Below are positions 1-7,500 of a stretch of 13,257 nucleotides of DNA, one piece after another; within the stretch, counting starts at the first letter, position 1; each line of letters opens with the position of its first letter. Under the pieces are notes generated by a model. It saw only the letters and a list, made by a program, of their open reading frames with translations. It was not told the origin of the DNA and did no database searches. Location of the stretch: the NCBI GenBank assembly GCA_035544675.1, contig DATKCA010000272.1, positions 1-13,257 on the forward strand, written 5' to 3'. The stretch is from DATKCA01 sp035544675. GTDB lineage: Bacteria; Acidobacteriota; Thermoanaerobaculia; Gp7-AA8. A program made the position numbers and the translations under genes.

Positions 1-123
1 GACGAGCGTGGGGAGACCTTCACCTACGGCTTGCGCCGCGAGGCGCAGGGACGGCGGTTCCGCGTGGAGTTCGACCTGACCAGGCCCGTGGCGTTGCCGC
101 CGGCACCGTGGGGAGCCCTTTGA
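1..123 (+). CDS. C-terminal end of an unidentified protein (5' truncated by window)
   Basis: Reading from base 1, the frame gives 40 residues and ends with TGA at 121-123. About nine in ten codons end in G or C, as in the confirmed genes of this window, which supports real coding. The visible tail contains alternating polar and hydrophobic residues (FRVEFDLTRPV), which looks like a beta strand near the C-terminus, followed by a Pro-rich end. The start lies upstream of the window and I do not recognise the family. The stop codon is directly followed by the first CCGGAAA unit of the repeat array at 124, so the array begins at the edge of this gene. A second frame is also open here, so the assignment rests mainly on codon bias. 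Confidence 0.6.
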   Translation, partial: DERGETFTYGLRREAQGRRFRVEFDLTRPVALPPAPWGAL

Positions 124-172
124 CCGGAAACCGGTAACCGGAAACCGGAAACCGGAAACCGGTAGGTAACCG
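124..172. repeat. Left array of 7-bp CCGGAAA-type tandem units
   Basis: Units run CCGGAAA (124-130), CCGGTAA (131-137), CCGGAAA at 138, 145 and 152, then CCGGTAG (159-165) and a degenerate GTAACCG (166-172). The period is 7 bp, so it is not a codon repeat. Every unit carries one palindromic CCGG tetranucleotide. The array is the reverse complement of the array at 646-740, with the four-helix-bundle gene between them. Matching stretches of about 35 bp with one mismatch could pair if both arms lie on one transcript or one extruded strand. Confidence 0.95.
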
Positions 173-186
173 AGGTAGACTTTGGG

Positions 187-639
187 GTGGGACTTTCGTT
201 GGGTCATCGAAGTATGACCCACAGCTCGTTTCGTGACATCGAGGCGTGGCAGCACGCGCGTCGTCTCGTCCGTCCGGTCTACGAATTCACTCGCCGATTC
301 CCTCCCGAAGAGCAATACGTTCTGACTCCGCAGATGCGTAAGGCTGTGCATTCGGTGCATTCGAACATCGCGGAGGGCCGGGGGCGCCTCTCGAATGGCG
401 AATGGCAGCAGTTTCTCGGTCACGCCCGCGGATCGCTGATGGAGCTCGAGTCGGACGTAATCGCCGCGTTCGATCTCGAGTACGCCACAGCCGAAGAGGT
501 TGCGGATCTCGGCATGCGCATCCAGCGGGCAGCGCAGGTACTGAATGGTCTCCTGAGATCAACCCGCCGCGGCTTCAAGCAGAAGAAGTACAAGCCACCA
601 AAGACTGAACCACCCACCAATCCAGCTCACCCACCCTAG
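187..639 (+). CDS. Four-helix-bundle protein (S23/IVP/Avd-like family, TIGR02436 type)
   Basis: From a GTG start the product is 150 residues; an ATG at 214 would give 141. GTG 187 has a GAGGT motif at 172-176 (10-nt spacer), while ATG 214 lacks a clear Shine-Dalgarno but starts closer to the conserved domain. Family hallmarks are visible: an F-R-D-I-E-A-W-Q-H-A opening, then FP.EE.Y.L..QMRKA, the central S-N-I-A-E-G-R-G-R, and FL..ARGSLMELE. The tail from about residue 127 is Lys/Pro-rich and looks disordered. Homologues occur inside 23S rRNA intervening sequences, as the Avd partner of diversity-generating retroelements, and as isolated genes of unknown role. No reverse transcriptase, rRNA or other mobile gene is seen here. 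The gene is bracketed by inverted 7-bp arrays, so gene plus arrays may be one unit. Family assignment is confident; function is unknown. Confidence 0.88.
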   Translation: MGLSLGHRSMTHSSFRDIEAWQHARRLVRPVYEFTRRFPPEEQYVLTPQMRKAVHSVHSNIAEGRGRLSNGEWQQFLGHARGSLMELESDVIAAFDLEYATAEEVADLGMRIQRAAQVLNGLLRSTRRGFKQKKYKPPKTEPPTNPAHPP

Positions 640-644
640 AAAAC

Positions 645-740
<96 letters not shown>

Positions 741-760
741 TTCAAAGCGAGAAGGTACTT

Positions 761-1267
761 ATGACGACCACCGTGGCGACCCCGGCAACGCTCACCGAAC
801 AGCAGCTGGGCGTTCTGATCCAGTACACCGTCGAGGCATACAAGACGTTCCAGAAGATGGCCGAGAACCTGCCCAACCCGATGAGCGCCGGGATGTTCAA
901 GCAGTTCGCCGTCGACGAGCGGGACAACCGGAATCTGCTCGAGGCGAAGATCGCCGCCACCGGCAGCGCGCGCGTGCGCGTCACCCTGGGCGCCGATCTT
1001 CTGTTTCAGGACATCCTGGAAGGGAGAATGTCCTTCCGCGAAACGACCGAGTTCCTCATCGCGCGGGAACGAACGATGGAGAAGAAGTTGACGGAGCTCA
1101 GCCGCGGCGCGGTGCTCGCCGACCGCCCGCTGCTCACGTACCTGATCGCCGAGAAGCGCGCCCACGTGGTGGCGCTGGAGCGGGAGCTCGAGCTCATCAA
1201 GCTCGATCCGGACTGGTACAAGCGCGAGGACGCCGAGTCGCGGATCGTCCACGGAACCACGGGATGA
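761..1267 (+). CDS. Ferritin-like helical protein, function unassigned
   Basis: 168 residues from ATG 761, preceded by GAAGG (751-755) at a 5-nt spacing. The sequence is almost wholly helical and charged. Candidate metal-site motifs of a ferritin/rubrerythrin-like bundle are D52-E53-R-D-N-R in one helix, a central E94...E97 region, and E131-K-R-A-H135-V near the end followed by a Glu-rich helix (139-145). The spacing and the missing first His differ from the classical E-x-x-H di-iron motifs, so diiron binding is uncertain. There is no signal peptide, so it is probably cytoplasmic. Its stop overlaps the next start (ATGA at 1264-1267), indicating co-translation with a HesB/IscA-like protein and hinting at iron or Fe-S handling. 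The family call is tentative. Confidence 0.6.
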   Translation: MTTTVATPATLTEQQLGVLIQYTVEAYKTFQKMAENLPNPMSAGMFKQFAVDERDNRNLLEAKIAATGSARVRVTLGADLLFQDILEGRMSFRETTEFLIARERTMEKKLTELSRGAVLADRPLLTYLIAEKRAHVVALERELELIKLDPDWYKREDAESRIVHGTTG

Positions 1268-1551
1268 ACCTGACCCTGAGCCCCGAGGCCGAGGCGCATC
1301 TCCGGAGGGATCTGGACGGCCGGCTGCTGCGCATCGCCTTCACGACCGGCTGCGGAGGCAGCGGATACCGGCTGAGCCTTGCCTCCTCGCCGAACGATGG
1401 CGACGAGATCGTGGCCGTGGGAGGGGTGCGGGTGGCTCTCGACGGCATGGCGGCCTCCCGTCTGGACGGGGCAGTCATCGTTTATGACGCCGGCGAGGAC
1501 GGATACCTCCTCGAGCACCCCGACGCCGTCACAGCCGTCTGGTGCGGATGA
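1264..1551 (+). CDS. HesB/IscA-like iron-sulfur carrier-type protein with shortened C-terminus
   Basis: 95 residues; the ATG overlaps the stop of the ferritin-like gene (ATGA). The sequence T-T-G-C30-G-G-S-G-Y-R-L matches the first Cys region of the HesB/IscA fold. The remaining strands (residues 48-58 VAVGGVRVALD; 70-75 AVIVYD; 79-83 DGYLL) follow the A-type carrier layout. IscA/ErpA proteins hold an Fe-S cluster with this Cys plus a C-terminal Cys-Gly-Cys. Here the chain ends W93-C94-G95 and then TGA, so the third ligand is absent exactly where its codon would be. It may resemble the HesB-related (seleno)protein group more than classical IscA, given the GCGG motif. It is probably a cytoplasmic Fe-S or metal-binding protein acting with its neighbour; assembly activity is uncertain because of the missing ligand. 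Confidence 0.72.
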   Translation: MNLTLSPEAEAHLRRDLDGRLLRIAFTTGCGGSGYRLSLASSPNDGDEIVAVGGVRVALDGMAASRLDGAVIVYDAGEDGYLLEHPDAVTAVWCG

Positions 1552-1597
1552 TCACACCGGGAACAAAACGCGGATCTGTTAACCTTCACCCTGACGA

Positions 1598-1933
1598 ATG
1601 AAGCGCTACCTGGCCCTCATGTTGGTTCTCGCAGCGTTCGCGCCGGCCGCGGCCGCGATCGCATCGGCGTTCAGCTGCCACGCCATGCCCTGCTGCAGCT
1701 CCGGCGATGCCTCGGCGCAGATCACTCCGGGATGCTGCGAGCCGTCGATGACGAGCAACCCGCAGCCGGCACCGTTGGCCAAGAGCATCGTTCTCACCAG
1801 CGCGGCGATGTCCTCGGAGACGTCATCCCTCGCCGGCAGGGTCTTCGTGGCGCGGGACCACGAGCATCCGGACGCCTCTCCCCCGCGGTCAATGCGGCTT
1901 CGCCTGGCCACGCTTTCCACGCTCCTCATCTGA
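1598..1933 (+). CDS. Small exported Cys-rich protein (putative periplasmic metal binder)
   Basis: 111 residues. The N-terminus M-K-R followed by a hydrophobic Leu/Ala segment to about residue 24 is a signal peptide. The mature part starts with a Cys/His/Met cluster: C27-H28-A-M30-P-C32-C33, then C46-C47. The rest is Ser/Pro-rich, with D-H-E-H at 87-90 and a hydrophobic end (LSTLLI). No convincing Shine-Dalgarno precedes ATG 1598; the next in-frame ATG (1619) would lose the charged start of the signal peptide. I do not recognise a named family. Its place just before the TolC/CusB/CusA genes suggests thiol binding of Cu(I) or Ag(I) in the periplasm, but this is inferred from residues and context only. 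Confidence 0.62.
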   Translation: MKRYLALMLVLAAFAPAAAAIASAFSCHAMPCCSSGDASAQITPGCCEPSMTSNPQPAPLAKSIVLTSAAMSSETSSLAGRVFVARDHEHPDASPPRSMRLRLATLSTLLI

Positions 1934-1949
1934 TGCGACGGTGAGCTAT

Positions 1950-1999
1950 CGCCGCCGAGTCGGCGGCGCTCCACTGCCAGGAATGGCGGTGCTCCACCG
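1950..1999. promoter_or_regulatory. Hairpin cluster and 15-nt direct repeat ahead of the efflux operon
   Basis: The 87-nt spacer 1934-2020 contains a perfect inverted repeat CGCCGCCGA-G-TCGGCGGCG at 1950-1968. A second stem, CACTGCCA (1972-1979) with TGGCGGTG (1984-1991), closes a GGAA loop with one G-T pair. A third stem, CGGTG-CTC-CACCG (1987-1999), shares bases 1987-1991 with the second, so the two cannot form together; four T residues follow at 2003-2006. In addition, 1962-1976 and 1985-1999 are direct repeats (13 of 15 identical). This could be a leader/attenuator, a weak terminator, or a dispersed palindromic element. The Shine-Dalgarno GAGGAG of the next gene is at 2009-2014. Confidence 0.5.
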
Positions 2000-2020
2000 T
2001 GATTTTCTGAGGAGACTTCC

Positions 2021-3268
2021 ATGTCATTTCACCGGATGGCGCTTGCGCTCGTCGCAGGCGTGTTGGCCACGGATCTTTCAGCCGCCATCGACTGGCAGAA
2101 CGAGCGCGCCGTCACCGCGGCCGCGGTCGCGAACAACCCGACCATGGCCCGGGTCGAGCAGGAGGTCGTGGCCGCCCGTGAGCGAGCGCGCGCCGCAGGA
2201 TCGCTTCCGAACCCGATGGTGATGGGTGGCCTGCAGAACAAGCATGTCGACCTCACCGACGACAAAATCATGACCATGTACATGGTCGGCGCGACGCAGA
2301 CTTTCACGCGGGGATCGAAGCGGGAGGCGGCGCGCGCCGTGGCCGCGCTCGACGTGAGGGCGGCCGAGCTGGAGCTTGACGCCGTCCGGGCGGAGATCGA
2401 GCGCGACGCGCTGCTGGCGTGGTACGACCTCGCCGGCGTCGACACCCAGCTCCGCGCCGCCGAGACCGTCCGCCTGCTCCTCGACGCTGTCACCGCGGCG
2501 GCGCGCGTGCGCTACGAGGTCGGGAACGCGGAGCAGGCGGAGGTGATCCGGGCCCAGCTCGAGACAATCGAGCTCGACAATCGGATCCTCTCGCTGCGCG
2601 GCACTCGCGAGAATGCCAGGGCGCGCCTCCTCCCGCTGGTGGGATTGCCGCCGGAGACCGTGATCCCGCGGCTCGTCCTCGAGGAATCGACCGGCGCGCT
2701 GGAGCTCGGCGCTCCGGTCGAGGTGCCGGCCGATCATCCCGCCCTGGCGGCGGTGGAAGCGGAGATCGCGCAACGCGAAGAAGAGATCCGCCTGGCGCGC
2801 CTGCTGACCCGCCCGGATGTCAGCCTGGAGGTCTCGTACGGACTCCGGCCGACGACGAAGGACATGTTCAGCGTGGTTGCGTCGCTCGAGCTTCCTGTCC
2901 GCCGCAGCACGTTGATCGAGCCACGCATCCGAGAAGCCGTGGCGCTGCGGGACGCGGCGCAGCGCCGTCTGGAGGAGACTCGGCGCGAGATCCAGCGCGA
3001 CCTGTCCGTGGCTGCGGCAGCGCACGAACAGGCCAACACGCAGCTGGCGCTCCAGAACAGAGTCCTGCTGCCGCAGGCGCGGCTGGCCTTCGAGTCGACG
3101 CTGGCTTCCTATCAGAACGGCAAGAGCTCGTTCGACTCCGTGCTGGGCGCCGAGACGACGTACCTCCGCCTCGAGCTCGAGCACATCGAGCACTACATCG
3201 AGCACGTCAAGGCCATCACAGACTTTCAGGCGCTCCGTCGCGGAGCGCGCAGCGGAGCGCGTCCATGA
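2021..3268 (+). CDS. TolC-family outer-membrane efflux protein (CusC/CzcC-like)
   Basis: 415 residues, with a strong GAGGAG six bases before ATG 2021. A signal peptide covers about residues 1-22. The mature protein has two similar halves of long amphipathic Ala/Glu/Arg-rich helices, typical of the coiled-coil tunnel of outer-membrane factors. Supporting motifs are the early L-P-N-P-M block (residues 64-68), conserved Tyr/Gly blocks such as Y-E-V-G-N-A-E, and S-Y-Q-N-G-K-S-S-F near the C-terminus. There is no lipobox, unlike E. coli CusC. It would form the trimeric exit duct for the adaptor and RND pump encoded next. Its TGA overlaps the start of the adaptor gene (ATGA, 3265-3268). TolC-family identity is firm; the CusC role comes from the neighbours. 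Confidence 0.92.
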   Translation: MSFHRMALALVAGVLATDLSAAIDWQNERAVTAAAVANNPTMARVEQEVVAARERARAAGSLPNPMVMGGLQNKHVDLTDDKIMTMYMVGATQTFTRGSKREAARAVAALDVRAAELELDAVRAEIERDALLAWYDLAGVDTQLRAAETVRLLLDAVTAAARVRYEVGNAEQAEVIRAQLETIELDNRILSLRGTRENARARLLPLVGLPPETVIPRLVLEESTGALELGAPVEVPADHPALAAVEAEIAQREEEIRLARLLTRPDVSLEVSYGLRPTTKDMFSVVASLELPVRRSTLIEPRIREAVALRDAAQRRLEETRREIQRDLSVAAAAHEQANTQLALQNRVLLPQARLAFESTLASYQNGKSSFDSVLGAETTYLRLELEHIEHYIEHVKAITDFQALRRGARSGARP

Positions 3269-4569
3269 GCAGGACTACGAAGCTCGTCATCATTTCCGCC
3301 CTCGTCGTCATCCTGGCTGTCGGGAGTGCAGCTCTGTTCCTGCGTTCGGGCGACGACCATGGCAACCGCGCCGGAGCGACCGCCGCCGAGATGTACTACT
3401 GCCCCATGCATCCGACGGTGACGTCGGACAGGCCGGGAAGCTGCCCGATCTGCGGGATGGCTCTGGTGAAGCGCACCTCGCCCGACCCGGCCGCGGCGCA
3501 ACTCGCCGCCGACGGATCGCTCGCCGCCGTGTCGCTCTCGCCCGAACAGCGCGTCACCGCCAACGTGCGCACGCTGCGGGTGACGCCGGCCACCCACACC
3601 TCCGAGCTCGTCACGACGGGACGAGTGACGTTCGACGAACGCAGGCTGGCCCAGGTCACGTCGTACTCGGCGGGCCGCATCGAGCGACTGTACGTCAACT
3701 TCACCGGCGACACGGTGCGCCGCGGAGAAGCGGTCGCCGCGATCTACTCCCCCGATCTCTTCGCCACGCAGCAGGAGTATCTGCTGGCCCTCGCCAACCG
3801 CGAGAGGATGCGCGGCGCAGGCTTCGACACGGCGCGAAGCGCATCGCAGGACCTGGTCGAGTCGACCAAGCGGCGTCTCCAGCTCTTCGGGATGACCGCG
3901 GGCCAGATCACCCAGCTCGAGCGCACCGGCCAGCCTCTGTTCGCCACGACAGTCGTCTCGCCGGTATCGGGAATCGTGACGAAACGGCTCGTCGTCCCGC
4001 AGCAATACGTGGAGCAGGGCCAGACTCTCCTCGAGCTGGCCGATCTGTCCAACATCTGGGTCGAGGTCGACGTGTACGAGCAGCAGCTTCCCGGCCTCGC
4101 CATCGGCCAGACGGTGCTCATCACCTCGCCCGCCCTCCCCGGCATCGAGTTTCGCGGAACGGTGTCGTTCATCCAGCCGGTGCTGTCGGGGGAGACGCGC
4201 ACCGCGCGGGTGCGCGTGGAGCTTCCGAACCCGCGCCTGCAGCTCAAGCCGGACATGTACGTGAGCGTGCGCATCTTCGGGATGCCCGCGCCGGCTCACA
4301 TCATGGTTCCGAAGAGCGCGATCGTGGACCGCGGACGCAATCAGTTCGTCTGGGTCGAGACCAGGGCCGGAACCTACGAGCCGCGGCAGGTGACGACGGC
4401 CGAGCGTCACGGCGACGACATCGTGATCGTCTCCGGCGTCGAGAGCGGCGACGTGGTGGTGGTGGAGGGGGCATTCCTGCTCGACTCCGAGGCGCAGCTG
4501 CGAGAGGCGACCTCGGGCGCGATGGGCGCATCGTCACCGGCCACCGCGACCACGCACACGGGGCACTGA
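3265..4569 (+). CDS. cusB: CusB-type periplasmic adaptor (membrane fusion protein) with heavy-metal-binding domain
   Basis: 434 residues from the ATG that overlaps the TolC-family stop; the frame stays open far upstream, but this start precedes the membrane anchor. Residues about 6-26 form a single N-terminal transmembrane or signal-anchor helix. Residues 44-69 are a heavy-metal-binding domain: Y-Y-C46-P-M48-H49-P ... C60-P-I-C63-G-M. The biotinyl-lipoyl-like hairpin and beta-barrel segments of the HlyD/CusB family follow (GRIERLYVNFTGDTVRRGE, then VVSPVSGIVTKRLV and LELADLSNIWVEVDVYE). The protein ends in T-H-T-G-H, another possible metal site. It should bridge the pump and the outer-membrane channel and deliver Cu(I)/Ag(I) to CusA. 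The same metal-binding module recurs in the CopA of this window. CusA begins one base after its stop. Confidence 0.94.
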   Translation: MSRTTKLVIISALVVILAVGSAALFLRSGDDHGNRAGATAAEMYYCPMHPTVTSDRPGSCPICGMALVKRTSPDPAAAQLAADGSLAAVSLSPEQRVTANVRTLRVTPATHTSELVTTGRVTFDERRLAQVTSYSAGRIERLYVNFTGDTVRRGEAVAAIYSPDLFATQQEYLLALANRERMRGAGFDTARSASQDLVESTKRRLQLFGMTAGQITQLERTGQPLFATTVVSPVSGIVTKRLVVPQQYVEQGQTLLELADLSNIWVEVDVYEQQLPGLAIGQTVLITSPALPGIEFRGTVSFIQPVLSGETRTARVRVELPNPRLQLKPDMYVSVRIFGMPAPAHIMVPKSAIVDRGRNQFVWVETRAGTYEPRQVTTAERHGDDIVIVSGVESGDVVVVEGAFLLDSEAQLREATSGAMGASSPATATTHTGH

Positions 4570-4570
4570 C

Positions 4571-7500
4571 ATGGTCGCGAAGATCATCGAGCTCTCCGCG
4601 CAGCACCGCTTCATCGTGCTGCTGATCTACGCCGTCGTCATCGGGGCCGGCACATGGGCCACGTTCAACACTCCGCTGGACGCGATTCCCGACATCTCGG
4701 ACAACCAGGTCATCGTCTACGTCGACTGGCCGGGCCGCTCCCCGCAGCTCGTTGAGGATCAGGTCACCTATCCGCTCGCCTCGAATCTGCAGGGCCTCCC
4801 CGATCTGAAGGCCGTCCGGGCGCAGTCGATGTTCGGCTTCTCGCTGGTCTACGTGATCTTCGAGGACGACGTCGACATCTACTGGGCGCGCACGCGGGTG
4901 CTGGAGCGGCTGAATTACATCGGCGGGCTTCTGCCCGAGGGCGTCGCGCCGCGGCTTGGCCCGGAGGGGACGGGCGTCGGCCACGTATTCTGGTACACGC
5001 TGAAGTCGAAGTCGCACGATCTGGGGCAGCTCCGCTCGATTCAGGACTGGTACCTGAAACTGGGGCTGCAGTCGGTGGACGGCGTGGCGGAAGTCGCCTC
5101 GGTGGGCGGGTTCGTCAAGCAGTATCAGGTCAACCTCGACCCGATCAAGATGGCGGCGCGCGGCGTCGCGCTCGACACGGTGGTCGAGGCGGTGCGGCGG
5201 AGCAACAACGACGTGGGAGGGCGGCTCATTCAGGTCGGCCAGACCGAATACATCGTCCGCGGCATCGGGTACGTCACCGAGGTGTCGGATCTCGAGACCA
5301 TCGTCGTCGATGCGCCCGGCGGCACCCCGATCTACCTCTCCTCCCTCGGCACCGTGCAGCTCGGAACAGAGCTGCGCCGCGGACTGCTCGAGGAGAACGG
5401 AGAGGGCGAAGTCGTGGGCGGAATCATCGTCGCTCGTTACGGCCAGAACGCGAAGGAAGTCATCGACCGGGTCAAGCTGCGGATCGAGGAGCTGAAGAAA
5501 GGGCTGCCGGCCGGAATCACCATCCACACCTCGTACGACCGCTCGGAGCTGATCGAGCGCGCCGTGTCCACGCTCAAGACCGCGCTGACCGAGGAGGCGC
5601 TCATCGTCTCGCTGGTCGTGATCGTCTTCCTGCTGCACTTCGGATCGGTCGTTACCGTCCTGGTCAGCCTGCCACTGTCGGCGCTCATCAGCTTCATCCT
5701 CATGTACTACTTCGGCATCACGTCGAACATCATGTCGCTGGGCGGCGTCGCGCTGGCCATCGGAGAGATCGTCGACGCATCGATCGTCATGGTGGAGAAC
5801 GCCTACCGCCACCTCGCGGAAGGGAAGCCATCAGAGCCCTCTCCCGGTGGGAGAGGGCACGCCGAAGGCGGAGTGGGGGTCAAGTCACATCAACAACGCA
5901 TCGACGTCATCATCAAGTCGGCCAGACAGGTCGGGCCGGCCATCTTCGGTTCGCTCCTGGTCATGATCGCGTCGTTCATGCCCGTGTTCCTGCTGACCGG
6001 CCGCGAAGGCAAGCTGTTCAAGCCGCTGGCGTTCACGAAGACCTTCGCGATGGTCGGCGCCTCCGTGCTGGCCATCACGCTCGTGCCGGTGCTGATGACG
6101 CTTCTCATGCGCGGGCGGATGAGACCGGAGAGCGAGAATCCGGTCAGCCGTTTCTTCACACGCGCCTACCATCCGTTCCTGCAGTGGTCGCTGCGCAACG
6201 CGAAGCTGATGCTGGCGCTCAACCTCATCGCCCTGCTCATCGCCGTTCCGATGATGATGAGTCTCGGCAAAGAGTTCATGCCCCCGCTCGACGAAGGCTC
6301 GCTGCTCTACATGCCTGTCACGCTGCCCGCCATCAGCATCACGGAGGCGCGGAGGATCATCCAGGTGCAGGACAGGATCATCGCAGGCCACCCCGCGGTT
6401 GAATACGTCCTCGGGAAAGTCGGACGCGCGGAGACGGCCACCGATCCGGCACCCGTGTCGATGTTCGAGACCATCATCGAGCTGAAGCCCAAGGACCAGT
6501 GGCCGCCCGGCACTACGAAGGAATCGATCATCCAGGACCTGAACGCGAAGCTGCAGATCCCCGGCGTGACGAACGCCTGGACGCAGCCGATCATCAACCG
6601 GATCGACATGCTGAACACGGGCGTGCGCACGACGCTGGGCGTGAAAATCTTCGGATCGGATCTCCAGCAACTGCAGGACCTGGCGTTGCAGGCGGAGGGG
6701 ATTCTGCGGAGGGTGCCCGGAGCGGTCGACCTCTACACGGAGCGCGCCACCGGCGGCCAGTATCTGAACATCGCCGTGGACCGCGAGGCCATCGCGCGGT
6801 ACGGGATCCCGGTCGGCGTCGTCCTGGACGCGATCGAGACCGCGATCGGCGGCGTCAACGTCACCACCACCGTGGAAGGCCGTGCCCGTTACCCCGTGCA
6901 GGTGCGGTACCTCGCCGACTATCGTGACGACGTGGGGGCCCTGCAGAACATGCTCATCACGATCCCTCGCGCCGGCCAGTCGATGCAGCTTCCCCTCGGC
7001 CAGCTCGCCCGCATCACCACCTCGTCCGGACCGGCCATGATCAACAGCGAGAACGGCCAGCTCCGCTCGCTCGTACAGCTCAACGTCCGGGGCCGTGACA
7101 TGGGCACGTTCGTCGACGAGGCGAAGGAGGCGCTGGACGATCAGCTCACGCTGCCGGCCGGCTATTCGCTCCAGTTCTCCGGCCAGTACGAGGACCAGAT
7201 CCATGCCCGCGAGCGCCTGCAGGTGGTCGTGCCGCTCGTTCTGGTCATCATCTTCACGATTCTCTATTTCACGTTCCACTCCGCCGCTGAGGCCTCGCTC
7301 GTCATGCTGTCCGTGCCGTTCGCGCTCATCGGCGGCGTGTATCTGATGTGGTTGTACGGCTTCAACTGGTCCGTGGCGGTGTGGGTCGGGTTCATCGCCC
7401 TTTACGGCGTCGCCGTGCAGACCGGCGTGGTGATGGTGCTGTATCTGCACGAGTCCCTCGACAGGAGGCTGCTGCAACAGAATGTCACCGAGGAGATGGT

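Noticed and set aside
187..639. Accessory Avd gene of a diversity-generating retroelement.
   Set aside because: No reverse transcriptase, template repeat or variable target is visible in the window; only the fold is shared.
1584..1603. CTTCA-N10-TGAAG inverted repeat as a MerR/CueR-type operator.
   Set aside because: Only 5 bp per arm and it overlaps the start codon at 1598; it lacks the recalled CueR consensus arms.
1941..2222. Small + strand frame between the Cys-rich gene and the TolC gene.
   Set aside because: It runs through the hairpin region and into the TolC gene in another frame, its sequence is Arg/Pro/Ser-rich, and the strong ribosome site at 2009-2014 fits ATG 2021.
2419..3264. 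Long N-terminal extension of the CusB frame over the TolC gene.
   Set aside because: The extension is Arg/Gly/Pro-rich antisense-like sequence; the ATG at 3265 precedes a membrane anchor and overlaps the TolC stop, which is the normal layout.
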